DNA of 64,000 bases from Ganoderma boninense (GCA_002900995.3 PJEW03000020.1:1-64000); one strand, 5' to 3'. Numbered from the stretch's first letter, positions 12,858-24,950 are shown. The notes: generated from the sequence alone by a model not told the origin. Made by a program: numbers and translations.

Positions 12858-14807
12858 CTATAAGGAATAGCCGTCCGATGGTTCCCACAGTGGAGGTATC
12901 AAGTTCGAGACAGAGAGCACTTTTCCGGTCCACTGCAGCCCCAAGGGGCTCCAAGGTTTGAAGGAGGCCGCATGTAGCATATTTTGCGTACCCCAATGGT
13001 CGTATAATCAATCTCCGAAGATATCCAGACCTCAGTAACCTTTGTGGTGCCTTTCGAATGGGGGGCGGCACACGTCCCACAGTGGAAGGACAACACTATG
13101 TATCATATCGGCAACTGTCACCAGTCATGGGTATCCATCCTTAGGCCAGACGGCACGATAATCTGGACGAATGCCAGTGTCGCTGTCGAGGATTTCGATG
13201 GATCCAACTTGAGAGAGGAGCTTGTCGTGGCTTCCTCTCCGTCTTCCGGTGCCGTCGCCTCATCATCTTCTTCCGCCCACTCGCCACAGTCACCCTTCGG
13301 TAATAAACTGTCTACAGCCTCTGCCACCTCCAAAAATACCCTGCGGCATGGCTCAGACGTGCCGTGCATGATGCTTTCCCCTCGGTTTTCGCAGCGGCAA
13401 TCATCCCATCCAACCGCATTGCGCGACTTGCCTCCCGGACCTCAGTATTTTCAACCCACAATCATCCCAGTCAACGCCCGCCCGCTCAACCACATCCAGT
13501 CCTGCTTCATGCATCGAGACTAGCCACTCCAACCGTCTCATGATCATCCCTGTGCCTCCGTCCTTTCAGTTTTGCGATCGGGTCCCGTCCTTCCCATTGA
13601 CGGACAGGATCCCGTCTCTCCTCAGCAAGCTCTCAACTACGAGTACGGGTACGTACGTAGCTCCTGATCAGAAAAGCTCATTAGCTCAGTCGGGCTTGTT
13701 GTTAATTAGACAGATGCCGGAATCGATGATGGCATACGAGAAGAAGATGCAAATGCTCAAACTGAGATTCAGCTGCAGGATAAGATAAACGAAGGGATAG
13801 AACGGAAGGCTTGACTCAAAAGTCAGAGTGTCCGTAACCTCTATCCGGGCAACTACTCCACCCCCTCTTCATCGGTGGATCTTGCCCGTCGAAACTATCC
13901 TATGACTTCACCGCGCTACAACCCATCCATCACTCTTCACCTACAACATTCCAACTCCTCCCTCGATTCGACGAACTTGAATCGTCTTTTCGTTGAGTCC
14001 TCGGACAACCCCGCGGCCGCGGGTGGCAGTCAGGTCGTGCTCGCAGACGCATAGAACGAGCATGTTCACGCCAGCAACATGCAGGGCGGGAGCATCAACG
14101 ACACACACGGACGCGACGAACATCTACGGTCAGGCGCATGTCGGTTAGTCCATCGGTGCTGCCAGTGCTCGGGCCACCGATGCGCACGCGTCTGGCGAAG
14201 ACGGCGAATCCCCACGTGTATAGTCAAGTCGCAGGCGCCACGTACGGGCGCGCCCCCAACGCTTCGGACCAGCATTAACCTGTACGACCAGATGCATGGT
14301 CAGTCCACCGCTGCTAGCGTCCAGGTCAACGCCGCGCAGGGATACGGCCTCGGCATAGGCGGGTATTGGTATCCTCAGGCTGCCGGCGCCACCGCGACGG
14401 ACGAGCGCGCGGCCAATGTGCACTCAATGTGCAGGGCCAGATCAGCGACAATCACGTCCAACTGCCAGACCAGCTCGCCAATACCGACGACGTCCAGGTT
14501 AACGACGTGCATGCACAGGATGGCGACGCGCATGGGTATGGTGAGGTTACAGACACAGCATTGACGCATACGAGAGGTACATCTCGCCGGCGCGCGTGTT
14601 ACCGTCACGACTGGGTGCACCACCGAGAATAGCGCCGCAATGGGATACGATCAATGTTACCGATCTCTATGGTCTTACAATGGGTGGTTCTGGGAACGCG
14701 AACGCCGAAGCAACGACCACATACGGCTATGACGAAGCAATGCATGACAAGGCCGAGGGCATTGCCAGCTACGCTAATCTGTCCCTGGCTGCGGCCTCAC
14801 AGTAAGT
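12858..14807 (+). pseudogene. Decayed paralogue of the 25-kb low-complexity gene
   Basis: Three blocks match the intact gene at 25016-28243. Near 12860 a frame gives VRWFPQWRYQVRDRE, aligning with LGWFQRWRKVARESE of the other copy. At about 13070-13230 comes VPQWKDNTMYHIGNC and TIIWTNASVAVEDFDGSNL, aligning with PEWKNLAVHHLS and PVWTNASLGGREFDGRD, followed by the same SSPSSGAVASSSSSA tail. From about 14080 onward the Asn/Thr/Ala-rich composition (THTDATNIYGQAHV; YGLTMGGSGNANAEATTTYG) resembles the C-terminal half. Stops and frame changes interrupt it repeatedly. Function unknown for both copies. Confidence 0.6.
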
Positions 14808-14809
14808 GG

Positions 14810-15520
14810 AGGACGTTGTCCTGTCGTGTTCAGCCCAAGCGCTTTGACGTGTATATGTCGATCCCTCGTATGGCCTTTCCGTGTCTTTGTTGTCCGCTTT
14901 GTTGTCTGTGGTCCTGTCACCGTTCACATATACCAGCACGCTTTTGGTGCGTGCCTATGCGATTACGTTACATAGGTCGCTATGCGCCCAAACAGCCCCG
15001 ACATATTGCGATATCGACCGCGACGTCTGGTGCGGCCGAACCGACCATGAAGGTTGGGGCTCGCGATTTATTTACGATCCCTCGTTCCCTATTCCAACCA
15101 AGATAAAGATCCCCCTACAGTATTCTGACGCTACCCATTGTTTCTGACAGCGCACCATACCAAACCGTCCGGAGATTGCATGCACTTGAGGCTACCCAAT
15201 GCGGACGTGACCTAATTGGACGGAGACCAGACGGAAACATAGCCGAGGATGGGGCCCCTGGGGGAGTTTCAGAGCGCAGGGCTTAGCCTCCAGAGCCGTC
15301 GAACACGAAGCCAGGGCGAGAAGGGCCCATCACGGCCACTACCCGTTACTGAGAGGCAAACAAGTTGAAGAACATGGTGGTTTCCATGCACTTAGTTAGC
15401 CTGGACGCCGTCTGTAGGGTAGCATTTGAGAAGTCCGACCGGCCCGGACTCCCCCCAAGTTCACTACTCCAGTTGCCCATCCCCATTCCCATCACCGTCA
15501 CTGCCACTACTCTTCCCGGG
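14810..15520. other. No gene recognised
   Basis: No domain or repeat seen between the low-complexity relic and the SIN3 relic. Confidence 0.45.
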
Positions 15521-15524
15521 ATGA

Positions 15525-17240
15525 CAACCACAAGCCATCAACGCCGCCTTCAAGTACGGCAAACAGCAAACCGCGACCGAGCGAGTCGTGCGCGCCGTCA
15601 ACTCGGAGCTGTATGTCCCCGTCGTTTCGCAAGAGTCTCTCAAGCCCGCACTCGAGTTCGTCCAGAAGGTCCGCAGGCGCTATACGAACCAGCCGGTCTA
15701 CCAGGGCTTCTCGAAGACCCTCCCGGAGTCGGGAAACTAGGGCTACTCTGACGCCGGCCGCATGGAGGAGTTGTTGTCCGTCGAGTGTCTGTCCGCGAGG
15801 TACCCGAAGGACGAGGTCATGACGGAGATCGTGGAGCTGCTCAAGTACTTGATGCGCGACTTTGTGCAGTACTCGGTCGACGAGCGCGGAGCTCGCCCGC
15901 ATTGAGATGGCGGAGGAGTTTCAGACAACGGAACGAGTCGAGGGTTCAAGCGGGATGTGAGGGAGGCGAAGGTTGAGAATGTCGCGGCATTGACTACCGC
16001 GGCACAGCAGAGGAAGCGGAAGCACGTGGAGCGAGAAAGAAGAAGGAGTCCGTCGTGAGGGCTTCTGCAAACAAGGTGCGTCATCTTTGCCATGTAGACG
16101 TAGATGAATACAATGACGCAAAACTTTTTTAGAAAGCTAAGATCCATACGGCGAGCGAAGCTCCCTCGACAGCCCGGGCCCGATGTCAGGGCCGCTGCTG
16201 TCCTCCTTCACCTGCACACGCACCTCCTCAGCCGCCACCACAGACATTCTACCCTCCTCACTATCAGACCGTGTCGCTTGCGCAACTCATCCTGAGTCCT
16301 GTACAAGCTGCAAATTGGATCCATCTAAGCGATGAAACGTACTTCATCGAGCGTGTTAAGCGCGCCTTGGACAACCGCTAGATCCACGATTTTCCCCGGC
16401 GGACTTCTGTGCTAAGACAGTGTTAACACAATGCGCCTCGTCCGGGAAGCAAGGGCCTTCTTTGACGATGGGGGGCTGATGGCGCCGTTCAAGGACACTA
16501 CGTGAACAAGGAATGAGTGGCAGCACTCGAGGGGTCGTGGATGCGCCGGATGGGTGTGCTGGACCGTCCCAACCACCACAGCTGCACAGTCGATATGGGA
16601 GCTACCGTAACCCTGCCCATGTACGTATAATGGGACGGGTTTTTTGAAGTATACTGACAGGTCTCACAGGAGGTCAACGTAACAATGTTCCTGACGCGTT
16701 GAGATGTGTACTTCGGTGCTTAATGACGAGTGGATCTCGCATCCGACGTTTACAAGCGAAGATGCCGTCTTTATCCCCCACAGCACAAGAAGAACGTCCA
16801 CCAAAGAACGTCCACGAATAGGTATTGTATCGCGGCGCAGAAGACCGCCCCAAGTATGACTTCCACGTCGAGGCGATCCACACAACCATCTAGGTGCTCG
16901 AGCCGCTAAACAACAAGATCGCTCAGCTGTTTCCTCGATGGACGCGAAACGTTCAAGCTCAAGCTGGACATCGGCTGCGTCGGCAAGGCGATCCACCAGC
17001 GGGTCATCCTGGGGTCATCGAGAAGAACTACGACTGCGATCTTGGAATCAAGGTACAGGGCGCGATGCAGGAGGTGCCCGCGACGGCAGTCCCCGTCGTC
17101 CTCGAGCGCCTCAAGCAGAAGCACGATGAGTGGAAGATGGCACAGCGAAGGGGACAAGGTGTAGCGCGAGGTCGACGCGCGCAACTACCACAAGTCGTTC
17201 GACCACCGGGATGTTCAAGAAGACAATAACACAGAAGGTA
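15525..17240 (+). pseudogene. SIN3 corepressor pseudogene
   Basis: SIN3 is the scaffold of the Rpd3-type histone deacetylase complex. Here only a ruin remains, read in changing frames. A PAH-like helix pair occurs near 15650 (ALEFVQKVRRRY, QPVYQGFSKTL). AAQQRKRKHVERERRR follows near 16000. PAH3-like pieces DETYFIERVKRALDNR (16335-16380) and MRLVREARAFFDDGGLMAPF (about 16430-16490) come next. The HDAC-interaction region shows QLHSRYGSYRN (near 16590) and SVLNDEWISHPTFTSEDA (about 16710-16765). The C-terminal block has LEPLNNKIAQL, KLDIGCVGKAIHQRVI, VPVVLERLKQKHDEWKMAQR and DARNYHKSFDH up to about 17215. Stops and frameshifts fall throughout. It is an old partial copy; the functional SIN3 must lie elsewhere. 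Confidence 0.75.
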
Positions 17241-17249
17241 TTTATCACG

Positions 17250-18020
17250 TGGATGGAGGTTGCGCGTGTTGTTCATTGACCCACTTCATCCGCACACGAA
17301 GTCGCACCACCAGCTCGATTCATCGCCGAGAACACGGCGGTGCCGCGGGGCTTGTTGAAGCTTGTGTTTTTGTTTTTGGATTGTACGAAGGGACAGATCT
17401 CACAACCGGCAGGAAGATCGCGACATTATTGTGGTCGTTCGTCGCGTTGTTCTTTGTTCTTCATGATCGACTCCGCTATCTTCAATACCGCCTTTGTTCC
17501 CCATCATGCAGGTTGACCAATGTTCCCCATCATGCCGGTTGACCGGGCAGCGTGAACGGTAGTGCTTCGCCCTCCCGATGTAGGAAAAGCAAGAAGGGAA
17601 ACGGCGTAAACGGGTCGGGTGACCTGCGCAAGTGACTGTTGGAGAGCGAACAGGCTAAGTCGTCAAGACGGACTCGGCATCACTGGCATCTGCTTCTCCT
17701 GCGCTGTCTGAAGACATGCCTGTAACAAGCTTTTGCACTTCAAAGATCATGTACGACTGAACGATGTGGACCGTGGTGTCACGTCGAACTAGGCTGATAA
17801 ACATTTGGTAGCGCACAGTAGCACTTGTGTACTCTGAGCTCAGGCCTGTATCGTAAAGATCGAATAGACTCAAACGAGTGGACGATGAGTTTGGGGCAAA
17901 CACCACGGAGCGGGCCGTCTACGCATGAGGTTTAAATGTGGCCAGTACATGATATTGAACAGTGTTTCAACATCTCTCCCAAGAAGATCTATGCTTTCGA
18001 ACTCCTAACTCATGTTCCTA
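17250..18020. other. No firm gene; one unassigned minus-strand frame
   Basis: A minus-strand frame at 17655-17906 (LSLFDLYDTGLSSEYTSATV near its start, VTGMSSDSAGEADAS near its end) looks moderately protein-like but has no recognisable family and no clear partner exon. Otherwise nothing is seen. Confidence 0.35.
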
Positions 18021-18028
18021 CTCAAACC

Positions 18029-19489
18029 TCAGCCACTCCTATACGTCTTTTCTGCAGTCGTCGTTCCCCTCTTCCGCTTCCTCTCCTGCGGCACCTTCTT
18101 CGCGCTTTCTTCCTTCTCCAGCTCCTCATTGAACATCCGCGCAAACGCCTGCGCATCTCCACGTATCCAGACGTCGAACATTCCGTCCCAGTCCCTTGAC
18201 GGCTCCGGGAATTCTAGATTCAAGTAAATCGTCCAGACGCGCGGTTGACCGTCCCCTCCCGTAGAGGGATGCGGAGATAGCGCTGGTGTTACAAGGCCTT
18301 CGGTAGACAGCGTCGTCTCGTCCGCAGGAGCGTCAGGGGGTGCGTTCATGGGAATATCCTGGGATCGCATGGCCTTGGAGAAGTCCCGTACGAGGCGCTT
18401 CGTTCCCGGGATGTGAAGACTCGTCCCTACGATGAGAAGAAGGTCTACTCGGCCGCGACCCTTTCCACGTAAGCACTTCATGAGGTCCTTCTGAATGATG
18501 CTACCCACCACTTCTCCATCCCTATGGTCCTCATTATAGAGCACGACACTGGGTCGCAGCTTCCCGATACCGTGGGACCTCTTCCCAATAAGCAACCGTG
18601 TTTCCTCAAAAGCAGCGCATTGAGGACAAGGAGGGGTGATCCCCGAGACCAGGGATTCGATGTGGTCGCGTAGTGGATACGATTGTGTACACGCTTCGCA
18701 GTGCATTAGTTTGAGGGTACCATGAAGCGGGATGCATTTGGGAGTTTCTGCAGGTGAAGGATGGAAAGGAGTTCGGCTCGTCGTCGAAGAGTCAGACGGT
18801 TGGGTGATATATGGAGGCGCCTCTCTTGTGGCCGAACCAAGACCAGCAGCTTTCTTGGTACGGGAACTACGCTGACCCCCCTTCGAATCCGGACCAGGAA
18901 ACCCAAATGAGAGACCCGACTTCTCCTCGAGCGCATCGATGTTTTGTGTGTACACTCGGAGGAGACGTTGGCGGTCATCAAGGGTACGGAGGAATCGATG
19001 GAACGTCGTTGGTTTGGCCGCCTCTGACATCTGTGACAGTCGTGCGATCATTTGGCAGAACAGAGATATTGTGTCTTTAGACTGCCGGCTGCGCGTGAGT
19101 ACGCTTTGAAATCGGCTGGCGAGGTACAAAAAAGAAGCACGACTCACTCTCAGAATCGATGCATCAAATAAGTCCTTGCCTGAGGTCAGTCCCGGGTGGT
19201 CCTTCTTCAAGGACTGGAACAGCCCCTCCGAGGATCTAAAATCAGGGATTCCGGCCTCGACAGATATGCCTGCACCTATGCGCACAGACCGTTGTAAGCA
19301 TTATGCGCAAGGTACGTTAGAGGAGAAGAGAAGCAACTGAGACTCACCACACACCACAATAATCCGTCGTGCCTTAAGGATGGCCTTGATGACCCGCTTG
19401 GTATGATCCACAGGGTCGGGCGAGGGTACCAGAAATGCGGGAGACGAAGGAAAGGATGCAGTCACATCCAGAGGAAGAAAAGTTGTCAT
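18029..19489 (-). CDS. Class I sirtuin, Hst3/Hst4-like NAD-dependent deacetylase
   Basis: Predicted nuclear NAD-dependent protein-lysine deacetylase. In yeasts the Hst3/Hst4 branch removes H3 K56 acetylation after replication. Exons are 19348-19489, 19148-19275 and 18029-19081 on the minus strand. Joined, they give 441 codons with no stop until the end. Visible motifs: GAGIS (residues 48-52) and IPDFRSSEGLF for NAD binding; YTQNIDALE (134-142); catalytic His210 in LHGTLKLMH; a zinc site formed by Cys218, Cys221, Cys242 and Cys245; GKLRPSVVLYNE (about 263-274; most relatives have YGE); and GTSLHIPGTKRLVRDF. The C-terminus carries a basic likely nuclear signal, ERKRKRG. A Ser/Thr-rich insertion (about 155-205) lies between the NAD and zinc parts. 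Donors GTGAGT at both introns fix the exon ends. Appears intact. Confidence 0.9.
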
Positions 19490-19649
19490 TGTACGAAAGA
19501 TGGGCAATGGCGAAGGGGACGGAAAGAAGAGGTGCAAGATGTTGGCGCGGAACCTGGTGCCAGGGGATGGCGTCCTAAAGCGTTTGCCCCAATTAGCTGC
19601 TTTTAAAGAGAAGACTCGACTCCGGCCTGTCACAGGCGCAATGGTCACT

Positions 19650-20227
19650 CACCTACTAATCCTCCGCACGCATGTCTACTACACCTCAGCCAAATACTCC
19701 ACGTCGGGACCTTAGACAAGGCTCCGAGTCAGTGACTCAGGTTCTTCTATGGGAACAGGTCTTCAATGACATTACATGCGACAACTCAGAGGGTGCTATG
19801 TTATCCGATTGGAAATATGAACACCGGCGAGAGGAACCCACTGACCTTGGTTGTGGCATCGGATGAGCTCGGGGATGGTGTTGGAAGTCTGCAAGGCGTC
19901 ATGAGACAAGTTATGACGTGCAGCTGTAGCATACATAGTGTTGTAGCTCAGATGGATAATAGAAGGGGTGCGATGGGGCGTCGGCGGATGTAAACACTGC
20001 AGATGATTATGCCCCATGCTCCGCGCCGCGCGAGGCGACGCGCCTGCTGAGCGTAGAGCTCCGTGCCACGTATGTGCCAGCGCTTCATAGGCTATTCGCT
20101 GTTGTCCACTTTCGCACGGTTCTCTTCTCTCCCTCGTACTCACCACCGGCCTCCTTCGCCCTCCCCTCCCCCTTCCCACCAATGAGGATGGCCTGTCCGA
20201 CCACATCTCAACATCAACGTCGACTCC
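19650..20227. other. No gene recognised
   Basis: Probable 5' flank of the sirtuin gene. Competing frames without motifs. Confidence 0.4.
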
Positions 20228-20913
20228 ATGAGCTCCAGAGGCAACCCACCGAACACTATGGGCTCCGTCCACTCGGCAGCCCCATCGCTTCCTGTGACGT
20301 CTCTCGACGTCGGTGTTACACTTGACAACTTAATATCAAAGGCTCGGCCCCCAACACCCTCCTCGTGGCCGAATCCCGCGCAAACCTTCGCGTCGTTCAG
20401 CGACCTCCTGGACGACCCTGATGACGATTCCGACAGTCCAACGACGGCTCGTCCGATGCGACGGTACTCGCCCTCGAAGAACTCGAGGCGATTACCGAAC
20501 ACTTGGAGGTGACCAAAAACTTCTCCTCCACAGTAGCCAACACCACCGACTCCACTCTCTCTCCCAGCCTGCATCATCGTGTCCCTCCTTCTCCCCCAAC
20601 GCCCCGACGTCCAGCCACGTCTGCTCTTCCGCCCACCGCGGCCCTAACGCACTCGGCCAGGCCACCCTCCCCTTCAACACACGATGGCTTCAACAAGGTC
20701 CTCGTGGGCCTCCCCCCTGGGTCCCTAGCCACTGCCCACACCCTGGACGGTTTCTCCTTTGCAGCGCACGGCTGGCGACGCTGCCCACTTCCGCCTCACA
20801 TCGCCGTTCCCCACGGCTCGCTCGCGGCCTTCCTCGTTGACTGCGCGCCCCGGACAATATTTATAGGTGGAGGTTCAAGCTCTCCCCACCACACCGCCCA
20901 CCTTGTCGTGTAG
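20228..20913 (+). pseudogene. Ser/Pro-rich open frame, apparently frameshifted
   Basis: Unrecognised. From the ATG at 20228 a frame runs through TSLDVGVTLDNLISKA and FASFSDLLDDPDDDSDS, then leaves protein-like composition. The next frame takes over with DATVLALEELEAITEHLEVT and continues Ser/Pro-rich to a stop at 20911-20913. One base change near 20430 would reconcile the two. It may be a transposon-associated N-terminus, since the acidic Ser-rich start and short helix resemble retroelement Gag-like leaders, but there is no zinc knuckle. Function unknown. Confidence 0.3.
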
Positions 20914-20914
20914 T

Positions 20915-21610
20915 CAACAGTGCTTCGCTATCCTTGGTATCCCGGTATCCCTGGGCGTGTCGCTGAAGGTTGCTTGTTGGAAGGAGGGGGCGCAGATTGG
21001 GGAATAGTGGTTGCGGGGGACGACGACTCGATGGAGGCACGTAGATGTCGAGTTGAGCGGGGACGACGAGGGAGACTTGATAGAGATCCGGTATCTCAAG
21101 GCGAGTGCCCAATCTACGCGGTGGATCGGGCTTGTACTAACGTGGTCTCTCTGCTTGTTGGCTTTAGGCGCGCTTGAGATACCTGCAAACTCCTCGAGTC
21201 TAGCCAGCCCGAGCCTCGAATCTTGCTTCGCAGCCCGCTATTGCACTCGATGCCTAGATACTAATTCGACACAAATATTATTTTCTTGTCTTTTGCCTGA
21301 GTTTGTCAAGCCTAGTTGCTGGCGAAACTACCAAGCGTCGCAGACGTAACGAGGCGTGCTACGTCATGAAGGTGAGAGCCGCAGCGGATGTACAGATATT
21401 ATGGCGAGGCGCATGCGTGCATATTTTCTTCCCCCTGGCAAAGCTATGGCCATGGCCGCTCTGCAAATCGCGGACACTCGGCTTACAGCTACTTAGCTAC
21501 TTAGCGGAGGTGAGTCTACGGAAGAATTGGTGAGATGTCGGTCCGCTACGCCGCATACGCTCGGCATTCACCGGTTCACCTGGCTATGCCCTGGCGAAGA
21601 TCACTTATGT
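20915..21610. other. No gene recognised
   Basis: Nothing with motif or splice support. Confidence 0.4.
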
Positions 21611-21784
21611 AAGGCGACTATAACAACGCTAGTTCATGAAAGGAAAGCATATCGGACTCCCAATAGTTGTTGGACGGGAGCCTCTCTGTGTACACACCAC
21701 CGTAGATTCATTTGGCCGATTATGTAATGTAATCAATCTGATTCAGGATGCTGCGTTGAGCTCTTTGACAGCGCCCTAGAGAAC
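21611..21784 (+). repeat. Upstream block shared with 890-1067
   Basis: Partner of the block in front of the first small membrane-peptide gene. It shows the same ordered landmarks, ending in a ctgattcaggatgctgcg run and gacagcgccctagag about 50 nt before the ATG at 21835. Confidence 0.6.
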
Positions 21785-21834
21785 GGCGTTTCTCCTTCCG
21801 CCATTTTCCCTTCCCCTACTCAGTCTCAACAAGG

Positions 21835-22053
21835 ATGTTTTCTGCCAACGTCAACACTAACACTGTCAACTACGAAAGCATGATCGCCATAATCATTATC
21901 TTCATCGCCTTTTGGCACAGCAACAAGATTCTCGGCATCGCTTTGCCCGCCTTGGAACATTTCCACGAACAACCGTTGGCTTCGGCTTCTCGCCGCCGGG
22001 AGTCCCTGGAGTTGAAACGGATGGTGTCCGGGGAGAAGGGCGGGGAAGCCTGA
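21835..22053 (+). CDS. Small single-pass membrane peptide, copy 2
   Basis: 72 residues from the ATG at 21835. Polar start, then YESMIAIIIIFIAFWH as the membrane segment (about residues 15-32), then a charged tail with LEHFHEQPLAS, RRRESLELKRM and a terminal EKGGEA. It parallels copy 1 (1122-1475) residue by residue around YES, the hydrophobic core, LE..HE..LAS and the basic/acidic tail, though identity is low. No intron is needed here, whereas copy 1 has a probable 3' intron. Function unknown; topology suggests a small tail-anchored or bitopic protein. Confidence 0.6.
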   Translation: MFSANVNTNTVNYESMIAIIIIFIAFWHSNKILGIALPALEHFHEQPLASASRRRESLELKRMVSGEKGGEA

Positions 22054-22343
22054 ATGTTCAGGCACAAGTACGATTCTATATCTGCCTATCTCGCTGCCAA
22101 TCTCATGCTCTCCTGCTATTAGCACATCCAGAACACCTCCTGGTACGTCCGGCTCCTCTCTTATGCACCACTGTTAACGCAGTTTCGCCAGCTTATGAAT
22201 AAGTTCTTGGATCAAACATTGCCATAACAGCGGCCACGGGTATTACGCCCACGTTTGTATGCTTGATTCATATGTCATTGAAGTGCTTTAAATATGGGCA
22301 GAAAAAGAGGTAATATACTTCTATTGATTAGATGCAATATAAA

Positions 22344-22420
22344 GGCCTCGTAGCCCAGCTGGTTAAGGACGCTGACCACAGCGCTCGGGCCGTTGGTTCG
22401 AATCCTGTTCGTGTTCTTCT
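22344..22420 (+). repeat. tRNA-derived element (SINE-like or decayed tRNA)
   Basis: Box A TAGCCCAGCTGG (22351-22362) and box B GGTTCGAATCC (22395-22405) are well formed, and their spacing matches RNA polymerase III type 2 promoters. The T-arm stem pairs poorly and no clean acceptor stem can be closed, so a functional tRNA is unlikely. Two hairpins follow downstream (22465-22487 and 22507-22521), suggesting the tRNA-like head belongs to a longer structured element. Confidence 0.55.
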
Positions 22421-22464
22421 GTCCTTTTGGCGCCCGATGTTAAACATCTCGAAAAGTTAATCCC

Positions 22465-22487
22465 GCCGTCGGGGTAAACCCGACGGC
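22465..22487. other. Perfect 9-bp hairpin
   Basis: GCCGTCGGG / CCCGACGGC stem with a 5-nt loop, 45 nt after the tRNA-like element. A second stem, GCGCCC-tac-GGGCGC, lies at 22507-22521. Could be a terminator-like or SINE-body structure. Confidence 0.6.
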
Positions 22488-22529
22488 CTTCGAGTTTAAC
22501 TCTCGAGCGCCCTACGGGCGCCTATCCTT

Positions 22530-24940
22530 ACTGGAGAAGATGAACTATGAACTTCAGTAACTAACGGCGAAAGATTATCCGACCTGGTTGAAACTGGTGC
22601 CTTCAGCAGCCCTGCCGTCACGGGCCCCTTATGGCGCCTGACAATGTTGAGGACTCGGATGCCGAGGCTGATGATGAAGAGTACTCGAGATATCTTGACT
22701 CGGGTGATGAGGAACGATGTCCATGGAACAGCCGGTGATGTCGCGTTAGACATGGATTATCTTGTAGCATTGCTGTAGCATGCAAATTATGTATTGTTCT
22801 TCCGGCAATATATCTTACAGAGAAAACGCGATTTCACCAGGTCAATTTCACACGATCGAAGTCCGTCCGTCTGTCCGACCAGAGGGTGCCCGAGCTACCT
22901 AACCTGTCCGGTGATCCTCATAACGGGGTTGGAATTTTCCATCACTTCACAGGTTGGGGAGGAACCTGATGTCCCACTGGGGCAAGCTCGGGATGGTTCT
23001 GCGAGGACTGGTGGGCCCGGAGTGTGTCGCAGACACGCCCATACGACCAGGTGAGGACCAGGGTGCGGTGCATAGCGTATGGTCGTGGACGTAACCAAGA
23101 TTTCATCTGTGACGGAGATGGTCTCGATTGACATGTTCTTGAGGCGGCTCGCAGAGCCGCACGAGCGACTGCGAGCAGATCAACATTTATAGCGAGATAT
23201 TTGGGGCGCACGGCAACACGACGGATGACGTTGGGTAGACGTAACGATGATCGTCGCAGTTGCTCAGGTCGCGAAAACGGGTGTCGGTACGGATGAAAGT
23301 GAGAGCTGGAATGGAGAGACGAGACAGCTGCGAAGTCTGATGATTCGCAGTATGAGGGATCAGAATCACAGATACCTAGGGTTGAGACGGTCAAAGATGG
23401 TCAGCGGATTACTGGATATATATCCACACACCGAATTGCCGTACATGCAGGATGCATCCACGGTCATTGTCGCAGTCTCTACAGCGGGCCGCCCGCAACA
23501 GATAGCACCGGGGTGTCCTGTATCCATGCTGCCTGGGACTCGAATGATCTGGCGTCGTGTTTGGGATGATAGGAGGGGAATAGAGGAGGCCTGCCTTCAA
23601 GAAAAGCTCAGAGAAAGGTGGAGGTGCGCGGGAGGGTATATGGGGGAGGTAGGAGGCGCCCTGAATGACGGTGGACGGAACCGCGTTTCGTGAGGAAGAC
23701 GGGGTGGGGTTGACATGGACTACAGGAGCCTCCACGGTCGGCAATGAGACGAGAGCACCGAGCCTGGGTATCGGATGTAAGCAGTTAGACGGCGGTGAAC
23801 TAGCGGGCGAGCTCTTGCCGGGACAGGGGTCCTCAAAGGACGCAGCTGGAGTAAAAACTGGTGTGGAGGCGCTGATGGGGGGCACTCGTAGTTGGACTGT
23901 GGTGCGGCGAGGAGACCTTCAGCCTCCTCGCAGCAACGTCGTGAGTTGAGCGGAAAGTGACGAGCTCGAGGATAGGGAGGGAAGCTGATGATTCGCGGGG
24001 CCGAGTCGAGTTAGGAAGGGAATGAGCAGGGATTTGGATACCAGAGCTGCGGGGTAAAAAGTCACAGAACAGTTGAAAGGAAGGGTGAAGGAACACAGGC
24101 CCCGATTCAAGTCTTTGTTGTAGATGCCCATGAGTGCAATAGGAGGCAGTCGCAGAAGGCGTGGAGGACTGCCATGCTTCCGCCGCCCGAGTCCCCGACC
24201 CAAAAAGACGGCTATGTCTATGATGCATCCTTACCTTTCGATGACACCCCTCATCCTCGCATCTCCTAGGGCACCCAGAAACCGTCGGCATGGGGGTCTT
24301 GAACTCGCTGATGCCGATGAACTCGAAGTGATTCACGTTACGTTATGGGTGCGGGTGGGTCGCTGATGCTTCAGCTGCTCCACAGGATGAGGGAGAGGCA
24401 CAGCTGAAGTAAGAAGTCAGGGAAATGAAGACCTCGAGTACGAGGTAGAGGAGGAGGTTAACAAGATCCGTGGTGGTGCCGCTGGTCCGCCGAGTTACTA
24501 TCCGCAAGCGTGAGAGAGAACGATGGAAAGGGCAAGGACCGTCTTCCATCTCTGCACTAAGTCCCGTGGAGATCTGATAGGCTTGCACCCTTGCCTCACA
24601 CTACCCTTTTGATAGAGCATCTCCCATGTGTTATGCATCGCACGGTATATCTAATACTTCCCGAAATGGAGACACTCCGAATGAACAAACCGTTGGTTTA
24701 AAGGAGAGGCATAGTCGTCCGAGCCCCCCAGTACTCAATGATGAAGCGGAACTTTCAACACCTGGCGTCAAAGGTGCGCCTCCACGCCTCTCTCGCACGC
24801 ATGTTCGGTTCCGATTATGGAACATTACGTGACAACAGAGAAGCTCACCTGGAGAAAAAACTTGGTCGTGGAAGTAGCGGCATAATTCCCCCTTGCAGCT
24901 TGGGCCCGTGCGCACTGGCCCGCTAGCCTGTGCCTGATGG
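22530..24940. other. No gene recognised
   Basis: Long overlapping frames occur on the minus strand (for example 22942-23394 and 23409-23885), but they are Ser/Pro/Arg-rich without motifs, and the plus strand competes. Nothing can be assigned. Confidence 0.4.
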
Positions 24941-24950
24941 GCAAGGTCTC

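Noticed and set aside
13676..13720. TTAGCTCAGTCGGG, a box A-like sequence suggesting a tRNA gene
   Set aside because: No box B at tRNA distance and no stems can be formed.
20140..20577. Minus-strand Gly/Arg-rich open frame
   Set aside because: Antisense to the acidic Ser-rich plus-strand frame; composition is typical of a shadow.
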